NCBI RefSeq assembly: GCF_964355755.1
Contig: NC_092672.1
Coordinates: 19,216,501 to 19,280,500 of the forward strand
Source: Antedon mediterranea
Lineage: Eukaryota; Echinodermata; Crinoidea; Comatulida; Antedonidae
Length of the DNA: 64,000 nucleotides
Reading direction: 5' to 3'
Below, in pieces: positions 1 to 12,154 of this stretch. The position numbers were made by a program, and so were the translations under genes. Within the stretch, counting starts at the first letter, position 1. Each line of letters opens with the position of its first letter. Under the pieces are notes generated by a model that was not told where the DNA came from, ran no database searches, and saw only the letters and a list, made by a program, of their open reading frames with translations.

Positions 1-1781
1 AACATAGAATATTGTTTGTGTGAACATTTTTTTGAGTATGCCACCGTAATGTTAAGCAAACAATATATTCATATTTTTAAAGTATGATTTTATTTTCATG
101 TTTTTAGGAGACATCTTTAGATAATAATTTATAGAAATAATAGATTTCAACATTTTGTACATCAGGTCATGACCATCGTTATCATGTGTATCATTCTTAT
201 GGTTATTATGTACGGTAGGCCAATTTAATAATCATCGATTATTTTGCATAATCAGCAATACATGAATCCAAATTCGTTTTACCTTTATAATTATTTGTAG
301 TACTGTTTCTCTTATTTAGTACAGTATCAAGATCGACATTAAGTAGTTTCAGTAATAAGATAATTAAATCTGCCGTCTAGGCCTAATATATAAACGATAT
401 AACGAAGAAAGCCATGTATTTTTCTATACTTTTATTCTTTCTATTGCATTATTATTAGAGTAGTTTTATGTATACAGTACTTTTTTTGTGATTACTATTT
501 TTAGCCACTCCTACTTTTTGTAATTTTATTGTAATGTACCGCAATAAATACACAAACAAAAATAATGTAGGCCTATACATTAGTAGGCCAACATCTATTG
601 TTAATTAACTAATTTGATTCGTCGTAATTAACATTTTTTATATAGTTAAAACTAAACACAAAAGCCTTGGTGTGATAGTCCTGTATTACACACAACCATA
701 CGCACTTTTTTTTTTTGCTCACTGTCGTACACGAATCATCTAAATCAGAAGTTGTATGCCTATTATTTATAGGGTTTAAGTTAAAGGAAACTATAGAATT
801 TCTAAAATATGATTGCAAAATATGTCTTTGGAAATGTATACTGTAGTTTAAATTATATTGTAAATTTGAGACATTAGTCAATATAGAAACCGAATAGACA
901 CGGTTTAGAAAAATAATGGACGCGTTTAAATCAAGATGATACAACAAAATCCGCACAAGAAACTCAAATTTCAATGCTGAATCAGATTATCGCAATGAAC
1001 TCAATTATTTCATCATTTTATTCATTTTTTAAAAAGTGCATTTTAAGATTACGTTGTAAAATAAAACGAGACCTACGTAAAATAGTTCAATTTTTCTCGA
1101 TATAATTGCCGGAGCTCTGGATACATGAGCCTCACTTTAAAATGAGAATGTAATTGATACAGAGGTGCTTGTGTCTGCCCAATACGACTGTACTTACATG
1201 ATTTATGTTCAATAAAAAAAAAATCGTATTTCTGTTGTCCTCTATGAAGCGAAGAGGAAAACGACCTGCTTTTTATTGTGCTTTAGTTTTTAAACGGATT
1301 TGTTGTTTCTGTCTACAGTCTATGAGAGTTATTATCTTGTTGAAATCTTAAATTATTTCTATCAACAATGTCCTAATCATTGTATCTGTGCAATGCTCGA
1401 ATTGTATACGTACTAAAAAGAGCAGCTCGTTACAACAACCAACATACCACAACATTAATATTTAGAATATAACATCTATATAAAAAATATAGTCATGACG
1501 AATAAATTGTGTTTTCCAAAAGTGTGTAACTTTCCTTATTTTTTTCTGGCTGTTTTATTTTATTATTTTCATTAAGGTTTCGCATATTTTATTTGTATCT
1601 CCATTTACATCCACAGATACCCACAATATTGTCATTTTTCATTATTTTGGATTTATATAAAGAATGTCTGTTATCGGTGTAACAAAAAAAATCACAAATT
1701 TACGACTTTACCGAAAAAATGTTTTCTGTTTGGCGCCCGTCTTTCATGAAGTAACGTCGACAAGATGATCATCTTTTTCAT
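1..1781. other. AT-rich non-coding stretch
   Basis: No gene is recognisable. A 121-codon minus-strand open frame at 609-974 has low-complexity AT-driven composition (Asn, Ile, Leu, Tyr, Phe) and no family resemblance, so it is not called. Several AATAAA words occur, as expected by chance at this base composition. Confidence 0.6.
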
Positions 1782-2209
1782 ATGCATCCAAAATCGACGA
1801 AGTTGTCTTGGTGGAGGTATATCGCTGGTGATTTTGTTAGTCCGTATCTTTTTAATTTTACATCAAAAGTGTTTCTTTGTATATGAAAAATGTTCTTTAA
1901 TGAAATAATATGTTACTAAAAGATACATTATCAGGCAAAATAATTCGGTAAAGGTAATTATGTTTTTAAAAAGTTTTATGAGTTCTGCTACTTATTTTTA
2001 AAAAAATCATACGTAAAGTCTTTAAATTCTATCATTCTATAAATAAAATAGTTGTTTTTAGCTATAGAATAATGGATATTAAAAATGATAAAACTATTTG
2101 GAAAACAAAAACACCAAAAAAGTCTGATCAACTTTACGGCATGGAAGATTTAAGAAATAAAGAGAAGGGCTTGTTGAGACGGATGCTTCATAACAAGGCA
2201 CGATCGTAA
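1782..2209 (+). CDS. Candidate two-exon small basic protein, 60 aa
   Basis: Not recognised as a family. Exon 1 is 1782-1816 (ATG, 11 codons plus two bases) and ends at a good donor (GAG then GTATAT). Exon 2 starts at 2062 after a TTTTTAG acceptor; its one leading base completes the split codon, so the phases match. The frame then runs to TAA at 2207-2209. The product is lysine-, arginine- and tryptophan-rich, starts MHPKSTKLSWW and ends LLRRMLHNKARS, with no signal peptide or membrane segment. The region just upstream (GGCGCCCGTC, ACGTCGAC) is richer in CpG than its surroundings, compatible with a promoter. The length is close to the size at which chance frames occur, so this is only a candidate. 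It could instead be the last exon pair of a longer gene. Confidence 0.3.
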
Positions 2210-2510
2210 ATTATTTTTTATCTCAAGAGTATTAGCGACTTTTACCACCTGATTTGGTCTACCAGATCGTAAATTTTTCACCACTTATTGTTCGTTTAGG
2301 AAAATTAAAAATGCTCTCGTCACCTCATTGGGTTGAGGTTTACTAATGTACTTTATGAATGCATGGTTGCTATCATTTAAAATGTCTACTGATGCTGGAT
2401 ACAAATTATTTCAAACAGAGGGAGCCCCACTGACTACGCCGATTCAGATTTCTCCAGATATGTTTTGACCGTCAGAATGAAGACAGGAGCATCACATGGC
2501 TCTTTAAGTT

Positions 2511-2855
2511 GTTAGGATTAGTGTTAGGGTTATGATTAGTGTTAGGGTTTAGGATTAGTTTAAGGGTTAGGATTAGTGTAAGGGTTAGGATTATTGTTAG
2601 GGTTAAGGATTACTGTAAGGTTAGGATTAGTGTAAGGGTTTAGGATTAGTGTTAGGGTTATGACCCGGGGTTATGAATAGTGTAAGGGTTAGGATTAATG
2701 TTAGGGTTTGGATTAGTAAGGGCTAGGATTAATGAGGGTTATAGGATTAATGTTAGGGTTAGGAGTAGTGTTAGGGTTAGGACTAGTGAGGGTTAAGATT
2801 ATTGTAGTGTCAGAATTAATGCTAGGGTTACGTTTAGTGTTAAGGTTTGATTATT
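2511..2855 (+). repeat. Interstitial telomere-like minisatellite
   Basis: About 345 bp of degenerate tandem units built from GTTAGGGTTAGGATTAGT. TTAGGG, the metazoan telomere hexamer, alternates with TTAGGATTAGTG variants. The array is too degenerate to be a working telomere and is flanked by ordinary unique sequence. The open frame across it (2732-2914) is only the repeat translated. Confidence 0.85.
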
Positions 2856-2859
2856 CTTG

Positions 2860-5270
2860 GTGTAAGTATTTCTCTTTTCTCCATGTTAATGATTCTGTCT
2901 TGGATCGAATATAGCTCTTTATTTTCGGTATTTCATATGGAATTATCGCCATAAAATAATTGTTAAATGAACGACTATAAGTTGTACAAATATACATTTG
3001 TTATTTTGCTCGGTATTTGAATAGCCTACCATTATACTTTGACTTTTATAATTAAAAATTATAGAAATTAAGTTGTTATCATTCTATCCTGTATGACAAC
3101 AATCGATAGGACTACTGGATTTTGACAACTCATGACGTGGGCTTTGCCATTCATTCGTCAAAAGTAGTGAAAAAGAGCTATATATTTATATTTTTCGAAA
3201 TGTTAGGCTTAATTTGGCGGCCTGTACAGCTCTGTCAAAATACCTTTTGAGCGCTGCCACATTACTTAACTAATTAAATCTAGGAAATATCGAAGCAAAA
3301 ACGTGCCTAAGTAAGATGAACATTGCGGAATGATTTAGTTGAACACTGATTAGCTTGGTTTTGTTGATAAACATAGTTGAGATACTCAAATCAGTTTTAA
3401 TAAACATGTGATCTAAGCGAACGAATAAAAACTTTAACAGTTAGAATAAATTAGTCTCAATTCGTAACATTTATATGAGGACAGTATATAGAGATTGTTT
3501 GGGTTAGGACTTTTCTCTTACTGTGTAAAACTCACAATTGAAAAGTCCAATTTTATTACCTACATAACATCAACTTTAAAAACATTGTATTCAATTCTGA
3601 ATGTTAGATGTTTCAATAACCTCTCAAACTATCTATGGATTAAGAAATAGACGAAAATAACTAGGATAACAACTCCTACTTTGGTTGCAATTTTATTGTA
3701 TGGATTGCTACAAAGAAACACCAAGAGGCCTTAGTTAGGCCTAATTAGTATTCAGTTGGTAATGTTTAAATGTTTAAGTGAGCCAATACAAGTTAATACG
3801 GAATGGTTTAGATATAAATGTGTTAAAAATGTGTAGTAAAAACAATCAGATCCAATTCAACGCAACATACAACTCTATTGACAAAATCAGAAATTGTTCA
3901 AGGCCAGCTAAACGTTATATAGATCCACTGCCTATGGCCGTGTATATCGTAAATGATACAAACAATATTTCATATTTTCTACTATTCATTTTAGGCTAAA
4001 CCCGGAACCCCCTTTAAATGAAATAAACCGACACAAACTTGAAGTTCATGGAATTATTAAAAGTACATCCAATATTGTAGTGATATGACATTAGCATGTC
4101 ACATAAAGTTTGGTAGTGTAGACACTGACAAAGCTTCAGAACATACCTCAATATTTTGTATAGATATTTTAGGCTTATGTCATGGTTATTATTAACGAAC
4201 ATTACCAGCATGCACATTTCTATCAGAACACCTGCAGACAATGCTGGGAAAAACAGAATAAGAACACAATCTTACTAATCAACCAATCGATTTATTCAGA
4301 TTTACCAACAAGATGGGGAATAGATATACCCCTAGAGTTTAGATTTGTTGCTGCAGAATTACCTACAAGATGGGGAATAGAAATAGGCATAGAGTTTGCT
4401 GCAGTATATCTTTACCGTTATTACCCCCTAAATGCTACAAAGTAGTTCGCTATGATATTAAACCCATATCAGTCTGTTACATTTCTGTCATCATGATCTC
4501 GTTCGGTTTTTGATTTAAACAGTGTAATCTAAAAAACCATTGTGACGTTACGCTGACTTTGAAACTCTATTCCATGTGTCAATTTTGTGTCGTCGTTGAC
4601 TAAAATTGTCGTGTTTAATTTTGGTGACATTAGCCGCAAATAACTGAATTCATACGGGAAACTAAGTCGCCTATTTTCTACATTTAGTGTCGATTAGCAC
4701 AGACTTTCTCCGCTCTATTTCACACCATACCCACGAGTATTTTGGTGAACTTCCATAATAATTTTTCTTTATTACTGTTTGGCCAAATATAGAATAGTTG
4801 TCAGTAATATAAGGCCGGCGTATTTAGTTTTAAAAGAATTAATATGTCGAAAGCGGCTGCATTGTTATATTTAAAACATCTTCACATGACAATGACCATT
4901 TTATTATCACAATATTAATTTTTAGTAGAATTATTCGTAATTGGATAGATGATCAACATGTATTTTAAAGTTAGTAGATTTCAGAATGTATCACAATCAC
5001 TGAATTGGTTCCTTGTTAGAAATAGAATCGAGAGACAGTCCAGCGCGCGTAATTACAAAAGTTTTATAAACTATAGATGGCGCTTTAACATTTTGATACG
5101 TTTTGTCAATTAACATTTCTGTCCAACTCCACTTATACAAAAATACTGAAGACCACCAGTTTAAAATCAAAATGTTTAGATTTACAATATCAAAGATACC
5201 GTTTTCAATGGGTAACTGGAATTGGGCAAGCTAGTCTGACTTATACTAAAATGATCTCAGTTAAAGATGT
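2860..5270. other. Non-coding stretch with one MITE fragment
   Basis: No gene found. A 65-bp MITE half-copy at 4071-4135 is annotated separately. A short imperfect tandem repeat at 4303-4400 (unit around ACAAGATGGGGAATAGA, two copies about 65 bp apart) creates a repetitive open frame that I do not regard as a gene. Confidence 0.6.
4071..4135 (+). repeat. Fragment of the GTGTAGACAC MITE family
   Basis: The sequence from GTAGTGATATGACATTAGCA to the terminal AGTGTAGACACTGACAAAGC matches the right half of the fold-back element at 42336-42501 and, more weakly, the element at 52885-53005. The left inverted arm is missing. Confidence 0.55.
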
Positions 5271-5274
5271 ATTG

Positions 5275-5325
5275 TCCCTTTAAAAAAAATTTTTTTGTGG
5301 AATCAGTCAAGGGGACAATACATCT
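5275..5325. mobile_element. Minimal TTAA-flanked MITE (copy 1)
   Basis: A 51-bp element with termini AGATGTATTGTCCC and its inverse GGGGACAATACATCT around a short A/T core. It is preceded by TTAA (5271-5274) and followed by TTAT, a one-base variant. The same termini bound the copies at 12481-12826 and 57462-58010. TTAA duplication is known for piggyBac and Kolobok transposons; AG...CT ends would suit Kolobok better. It encodes nothing. Confidence 0.75.
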
Positions 5326-5329
5326 TTAT

Positions 5330-7145
5330 TAAGTTTATGGCAAAATTCATGGCAATACACTTAGTTTATTGTGTTACGTGGCTATAAAATAATATAAATG
5401 TTTATGCTTTTGATACTCACGGCATTCAATATTACAGTACCGTACCGCATTCATCCGTGGGAATATTATCTAGGCCTATGTTGTATTTATGAGTTGATTT
5501 TATTTTATTTTGTTAGAAAAATCATTATAAAAAATACATACAAAGTAATAACATTAATTACTGAAAACACTAACTACAGATGAATATATTTATAAAATAT
5601 TTTCCAGGATAGCCAAAAAGCGTATTAGCTTATTGCTGTTTGGATCATTTTAAGAGTTATAATATATGTTTCTGTGATTGACATGATGTTGATTGACCCA
5701 ATGACACGTCCCCACTAACATATTAAACTTATAAACGCGTTTTATCAATAATGGACCATCAACGTATCCACGCGAACCTCCACTACGTTACGGTATTTCT
5801 TTGAAAAGGTTTTATTAACTTTTCCACTTTCTTATTAAAATTCTGACTAATTGGTTTTCTCCGTGTTCTCGTCAATCATTAACGGGGTCAATATAAGGCA
5901 TAAAGGAAAAGATTATTTGGATTTGCTTTTTTGTTTGGTGTTTCTTTTGTTCGAATAATCCTTCGCGTTTGATTGGCCAAATCACTTATGTTGCGCTTAC
6001 GTTGCGTCTCTAGGAACCAAGCAATTATTGTTGATCCTTGCGTTGCGTCCTATCTTTTACAAAACCACAAATAAAATCAACCTTATCCAGTCTGAATGCA
6101 ATCATCTCGTGCCACACAAGCCGCTCACGCCTCTCCAACAAAAAAATACACTACCTTCCTCAGCAATTGCTTGAGGAAGGTAGTGTGAGAAACGCTGTGG
6201 CATTTTTATTACTATACATCATCAATGATAGTAGGCCTACACCACCAAACTCTTAAGAAAATGTAAACATCCGTGACAAGCTGTTGATAGAACTGCCATC
6301 TACTGATGATAGAAGACCCATTGAGAGATATCTTGTTATTAGAAACATACGGTAAGTAGGCCTATCGTTACTCTCTCATCAAGAATATTATCTACTGGGG
6401 ATCGGACAGCAGCCATTTAAAGGTAAAATAGAACATATCTTGATGATGTAGTTTACACATCAAATGTCTTCAAATAAATGAAAATATATATAAAGCTGAG
6501 AATCAAGCGGAAAATAGATATAGGCATATAGGCTACTTTGCAAGTTTATAAGCATATTCTATAACTGTAACAGTGTTAATTTCTTGTAATAATATTAACG
6601 TTATTTTGATTTGATTTGATTTATTTCGATACCATACAAAAATCATTTTGACAGGTACCGGGGATAGCCCTCTATCTAAAAGGGATTTACATCCTGGGGT
6701 CAGCCTAGTCACTTGTGATAGCATGTTGAATTGCTTGTTATTTAATATCAAGAAACAATCCCCTGCTTAGTTTGGCTCACAAAAGTGCAGGAGACGCAGC
6801 CTGGCCTTCTCTACTATCTCTATAGGCCTACTGATGATTCTTTGTTCTTCTAGGCCTAAGTCTAATAGAATGTTGGACTAGGCTTAAGACTTAGCCCTAC
6901 CTAATAGGCCTACCACACCTCTTCTCATTGCAGCTTTTACCGCGCCGCGATGCAACAAATATTAATGTAGTCAGCGGGATTTTTTTCATCAATTTATATG
7001 TGATGACGTCGTGTATTATATCGCCAAGATGATTGGTCAGTTCTTCCGTTTTAACGTTGCGATATCGCTTGAGTTGTTGCAGAGTGGGGTATTGGCCCAT
7101 GGGCTTTCATTTGAAAAGGGATACAATTTGATTTATTACTGTTAC
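5330..7145. other. Non-coding stretch with a hairpin and a LINE 3' end
   Basis: No gene found. A near-perfect 39-base hairpin lies at 6148-6186 (arms CACTACCTTCCTCA, loop around GCAATTGC). A LINE 3' remnant at 6606-6785 is listed separately. The 67-72 codon open frames here show no family resemblance. Confidence 0.5.
6606..6785 (-). mobile_element. LINE 3' end remnant
   Basis: Read on the minus strand, the segment ends in an AAATCAAATCAAATC microsatellite tail. It is preceded by a GC-richer 3' UTR-like block (GACCCCAGGATGTAAATCCC). Short tandem tails of this kind are typical of CR1/L2-type LINEs. No reverse transcriptase is attached. Confidence 0.5.
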
Positions 7146-7279
7146 TTTGCACAAAGAATATATATCACAAGAATGAGTATTCCGCGATTTTTGCATGAGA
7201 AATTTGTAACAGAGAGCTCCAGTGAGTGATGCCCGCCCTCATAAGGGCGGATGTATACATACTAAATAAGACTTGATTT

Positions 7280-7782
7280 AATAGATATTATACATGTCAC
7301 ATTAAATATAATTATGATAATAGTTTTTGAAATTGTAAACTATTTTATAATACTTATTAATTAACAAACTAGTGTACATTCACTTTTACAAACAATTATT
7401 TACTATCATGCTAAGTTAGTTCACAAAAAAGGCCTAACACAGCAACACCAAAAATAAACGAATCGTTACTCACACGGCCTATTCTTTACCATTGCCATGC
7501 CGTGTACTACTCTACGCCCGGTAAATTAAGTATTGTTAAATAGATATTATACATGTCACATTAAATAGAATTATGATAATAGTTTTTGAAATTGTAAACT
7601 ATTTTATAATACATATTAATTAACAAACCAGTGTACATTCACTTTTACAAACAATTATTTACTATCATGCTAAGTTAGTTCACAAAAAAGGCCTAACACA
7701 GCAACACCAAAAATAAACGAATCGTTACTTGATTCTTTACCATTGCCGTGTACTACTCTACGCCCGGTAAATTAAGTATTGT
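7280..7782 (+). repeat. 259-bp tandem duplication
   Basis: Copy 1 (7280-7538) and copy 2 (7539-7782) start with AATAGATATTATACATGTCA and run to CGCCCGGTAAATTAAGTATT. They differ by a few substitutions and small deletions, including loss of a CACACGGCCT segment in copy 2. The near identity points to a fairly recent duplication. No open frame. Confidence 0.9.
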
Positions 7783-8891
7783 TTTTATGATATAAATTAA
7801 TATAAAATACATGTTATTAATAGGACAAAATGTTAAATGTCATTAACATTTATTTGTTTTACCAGAAAAAAGTTAAATATAGGAATATTATTAAACTATC
7901 CTTCGTGAAAACGCGTAAACACCAACACGCCCGGTCACACGCTATCGTAGCGCCCGGTTGATAAAGCAAACTGTTTATACGGCAGTTTTTACTATATAAA
8001 TTGCATAAAACGAACAATTAAATATCCAAATAGTATTTAACATGATGTTGGCATGTAGTTGATAACATTTTTTATCATGAAAAAACTACCGGTGGTTCAG
8101 CACAAAAAGTTGTATACATCCCAGATACATCCACACTTATGGCGGCGCCCTACCACATGGACAATCAGAGCCATATATATAAAGAGTTACGACATTGAAA
8201 ATTAGAAGCCATTTTTGTGTCAAAGAATTCGCACGCTGAGGGCGCGCGCGTCTCTTTTGTATAGCGTTTTCCTGTAGTTCCATGCATTATTTTTAGATTT
8301 TGTTGTCAATGAAATAACGCTTAGATTCCGTTTTTATTTTAGTAAATAAAGTTAGTAATGGTATTAATTTGGTAACATATATATATTGTGTCTATAATAA
8401 CAAAAGAATAAATGCTAGGGCCTACATGCAAGTCAGGATACATCAAAGCATGAACCAATACAAAAAACACACAAATTCACCCCTCTTTTTATACAGTATA
8501 TGGCTCTCTGTGTGTTTTTGACACAAACTTTCAGAGACTCGTTCATCATTTCATTTGTAATAATTTGCCTTTATTATTTTAATATTGTTCATACCTATTC
8601 AATATATTAACAAATATATCCACGACACTTTATTATTTTATTTAGTCATCAAAGCATGCATTATGAATTGAAAATATTACATAATTGTTATTAATGGGAC
8701 GTAGTTATGGGATGTTTTGTTCCAAAATCAATCAATCGAACGTTATAATGTACTAACGTACGCGCGCGCAATATTCTTTGGCGCAAGTGGTTCTGTTCGC
8801 TGTGCACGTCGATATTCCACCGTAAAATGTGCAATTACATTTTTTTTAATATAAGAAAAAGTTTAAAGTAATTTCTTGCTCCTATACTTCA

Positions 8892-9966
8892 GGCCCTGTT
8901 CAGACCCATGGCGTTAGACCGTTTTAGCGTACAACGTTACTATCAAGGTCACGTTACAAACCGCAGAGAAAAAAACGAGGTGTTCAGACCCATAGCGTAC
9001 GATTATCGTTACAACGGAAGTACGTCATCCAGGTTGTTTCTAGTTGCATATTCATGTGCTCTTACCCACGTGTTTTCATCATTATTTCCACTGTATATAG
9101 GCCTAGATCTCAGCCCTACAATTATGACAAAATTTGCCGTAAATAAAACATACCTCAGCATTTATTTAAGAAAAATATAGTAAAGCCAAATTTCTGTTTC
9201 TATTGTTTTTATTTTGTAGTAAAACACATTTTCCCCAGGCTCTTGTGTTACGAAAATAAAGCAGGCCTCGTAATGATGAAGAAAACAATGATTGTGATTA
9301 GTCTATCCAGTCCAGTCAAAGATATATATTCTTTGGTCCAGTCGGTTGAAAATAACCCTTAACTTGCTAATAAAAGGGACACAGCTCCCCCTTGTTTGTT
9401 TACTGATTTTTTTAGGAGTTAGGGGGTTTTCAGCATTAAACTTGTCCAGTCTAGTCTGCCTTGATGAATGAGTGACTTGATGTCCCACGCTAGTTTTTAG
9501 CTTGAATGAAATGCGTGAATGGCTCTAGGCCTAGCTAGGCCTAAAAGCGGATGGGATCGTAGTCCCTATGTTTAAATACAAGGTGCATGTATTTATGTCA
9601 TTTGTTAGAAAATGTAATGGTAATCAGTTGATAATAGTTTGTAGCCTTTGTAACAGTTGTATTTGTAGTGTAGTTAGGCCTTATTTATTCTGGCCTTTTT
9701 GTTATTGAAATCCATCTCACACATTGACGATACAAGATGTCAGCCTAGGTCAAACCTTGTTTCGCGTCATAACAGGAAACGTTCTGATTGGATACAACGT
9801 TGACTTACAGTAGCGTCGTACGCTAAAACGGTACTATCAACCGTTTTCCACTACAACGCTACAACCGTTGTACGACGCGTTGTACGCTAATCCCCAACTG
9901 TTCAGACACACATTCTTTTAGCGTCGTACGCTAAAACGGTCTAACGCCATGGGTCTGAACAGGGCC
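8892..9966. mobile_element. DNA transposon with 41-bp perfect TIRs, non-autonomous
   Basis: The ends are perfect 41-bp inverted repeats starting GGCCCTGTTCAGACCCATGG, extended to 45 bp with one mismatch. A second, diverged copy of the terminal motif lies just inside each arm (8981-9003 on the left; around 9896-9925 on the right), so each end carries two tandem units. Flanking triplets are TCA (8889-8891) and TTA (9967-9969). An imperfect 3-bp duplication of this kind would fit PIF/Harbinger, whose plant MITEs begin similarly, but the superfamily is uncertain. No transposase frame survives in 1,075 bp. Confidence 0.8.
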
Positions 9967-10204
9967 TTACATGCATTAACGGAGACAAGTTTGACACAAA
10001 TTGATCTGCATATCACGTGACTTAAATCCAATGTCGTAACTCTTTATATATATGGCTCTGTGGACAATATTACTGTAACAGGGAAAATCGCGGATTAGGC
10101 CTACTCATTCTTGTGATATATATTCTTTGCTTTGCATAATAATTCTATAGCAAACTTTGAAAGACCGCTACGAAAGCCTATTAGGGCCAACAAAAAAATA
10201 ATAT

Positions 10205-10728
10205 TGCTTTCAAAAATTCGAAATAACGAATTATTAATTCGTTTTTTCGAATTATTAATTCGTTATTTCGAATTTATTTAAGTAATTTGAAATTTCGAAT
10301 TAATAATTCGAAATTTCGAATTATTAATTCGAAATTTCGAATTATTTATTTCGTTATTTCAAATTATTAATTCGAAATTTCGAATTATTAATTCGAAATT
10401 TCGAATTAGTAATTCGTTATTTCGAATTAATAATTCGAAATTTCGAATTAGTAATTCGAAATTTCGAATTACTAATTCGTTATTTCGAATTAATAATTCG
10501 AAATTTCGAATTAGTAATTCGTTATTTCGAATTAATAATTCGAAATTTCAAATTAGTAATTCGTTATTTCGAATTAATAATTCGAAATTTCGAATTAGTA
10601 ATTCGTTATTTCGAATTAATAATTCGAAATTTCAAATTAGTAATTCGAAATTTCAAATTAGTAATTCGTTAATTCAAATTTTTAATTCGTTATTTCGAAT
10701 TAATAATTCGAAATTTAGATTTAATAAT
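10205..10728. repeat. Palindromic AATTCG tract
   Basis: About 520 bp of tandem units of the form GAATTANTAATTCGAAATTTC, with CGTTATTTCG variants. Each unit is nearly self-complementary, so the tract can fold in many registers. The same tract, at the same distance from the integrase frame, is found in the inverted copy (31735-32155), so it is part of the element and not a host satellite. Confidence 0.9.
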
Positions 10729-10797
10729 TCGACCTCTGCCCTTTCTAATGACATCCCAACCATCCCGGATTACTTTAGCTAATGCAATCTGGTCACC

Positions 10798-12154
10798 ATG
10801 CGTCCTGAAAACCATTGGATTAGATTATATTTCAATCGTAGCTTAAATTATCAAGAGATTATTGAAATGTTAGCAGAAGATCATGATATTTTGATAAGTA
10901 AACGGACATTAAAGCGAAGGCTGAAACAAATGTGCCTTAGTCAAAGAAAACGGCATTCTGACGAACTGGAAGTCGCTGCGTTCATTGAAAGCCAATTACA
11001 GACGTCAGGGATGCTACATGGGTACAGGTGGATGCACATTCGTTGCACACAAAATGGGTTAAACATAGATAAAGAGACGGTCAGAATAATTTTAAACCTT
11101 CTTGACCCAGAGGGTGTCGAAGCAAGAAGGAGACGACGACTACACAGAAGAATTTATCATGTACCTGGCCCAAACTATATCTGGCATATCGACTCGTACG
11201 ACAAACTTAAGCCATACGGCATTTGTATAAATGGCTGTATAGACGGATTCTCTAGACACATAATATGGCTAGAAGCTTACTTTACTAGCAGCAATCCAAA
11301 AGTTATAGCCGGCTATTACGTAAATTCTGTTCGCCAAAAAATGGGTTGTCCAAAGTCTATTAGAACAGATTTCGGAACTGAAAATTCTATTGTTGGTCCA
11401 ATGCAACAATTTCTTTGTAATGAGAACAGCAGTTTTATACAAGGAACAAGTCAGCATAATCAACGAATTGAGAGTTGGTGGGGCATTCTCAGAAAACACT
11501 TTACTCAGTTTTGGATGGACGCCTTTGAACAACAAAAGAATGACGGTAGATATGATGGAGGTCTTATAGACAAATCTTTATTCCAATTTTATGAAAATTA
11601 TCCAGGTAAGCAGTACAGCAATTACATTGTGTGCTATGCATTATAGTCCCCAAGTACGACAATTATAATAATAATTTGGGCTTTCGCAACAATTTGAAAA
11701 GCAAACAATATTAGCCTAGAATTAAATCACTCCTCTTTTATTTACGATATTGTTTTTTTTTTCACGGTATAAACTGTCATTAACTATTTGTTTTTACTGT
11801 ACTGTATTATATTTGCCTTTTTTAAAGGATGAACTGGACTCGGTTGCAAATGAGTGGAATGCCCATCGCATCTCAAAATCGAGAAATAGCCATGGTCCGT
11901 TTGGACGCCCGACATTGATGTACAATGTACCATACTTATTCGGGGGACAAGAGTGTATTATTCCCGTTGATGTGGCTAAAGTTGAAGTTTGTGAAAGTGA
12001 ATCCATCTTCAAAAGCCAGATTCCATGCGATAAGGACGTGTTCGACTTATGTTCCATATTCTTGGAAGAAAAGCAGCTATCGATGCCGAAAACATGTGAT
12101 GAAGGTTTGCAGTTATACAGCAGTCTTAGAAATATGTTTCTTGACGTCATCTGA
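10798..12154 (+). CDS. Transposon integrase (DDE core, rve-like), probably spliced
   Basis: The first segment (10798-11605, about 269 codons) begins MRPENHWIRLYF. It has a helix-turn-helix-like region at residues 17-45 (LNYQEIIEMLAE) and an integrase core with candidate catalytic residues D132 (WHIDSYDK), D191 (IRTDFGTEN) and E225 (QRIESWWG). This spacing is normal for the DDE fold. A GTAAGC donor follows at 11606, and an acceptor at 11827 opens a second segment (11828-12154, DELDSVANEWNAHRI to TAA-like TGA stop) that fits the C-terminal part of this metazoan integrase family. The donor leaves one extra base while the second segment needs phase 0, so joining them directly breaks the frame. 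Either another donor is used or one base has been lost. IS3-like eukaryotic transposons are a possible class; that is inference. Confidence 0.8.

Larger units (their letters stand above)
7146..10136. repeat. Nested inverted-repeat composite
   Basis: Two inverted pairs bracket this block. The outer pair is 7146-7192 against 10081-10136 (core AAAGAATATATATCACAAGA). The inner pair is 8167-8197 against 10029-10059 (31 bp, perfect, AGAGCCATATATATAAAGAG onward). On the right the two arms lie about 25 bp apart; on the left they are separated by about 970 bp containing a tandem duplication. The left spacer is itself bounded by an inverted motif (GGATGTATACA at 7247 and its inverse near 8110), so it looks like a later insertion. 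I infer an old inverted-repeat element invaded at least twice. Confidence 0.5.

Noticed and set aside
2511-2855. True chromosome end or telomere
   Set aside because: The units are degenerate and flanked by unique sequence on both sides.
2732-2914. A Gly/Val/Leu-rich open frame
   Set aside because: It is the TTAGGG-like minisatellite translated.
4182-4445. 87-codon frame with repeated LPTRWGI
   Set aside because: The repetition comes from a short DNA duplication; there is no family resemblance or splice context.
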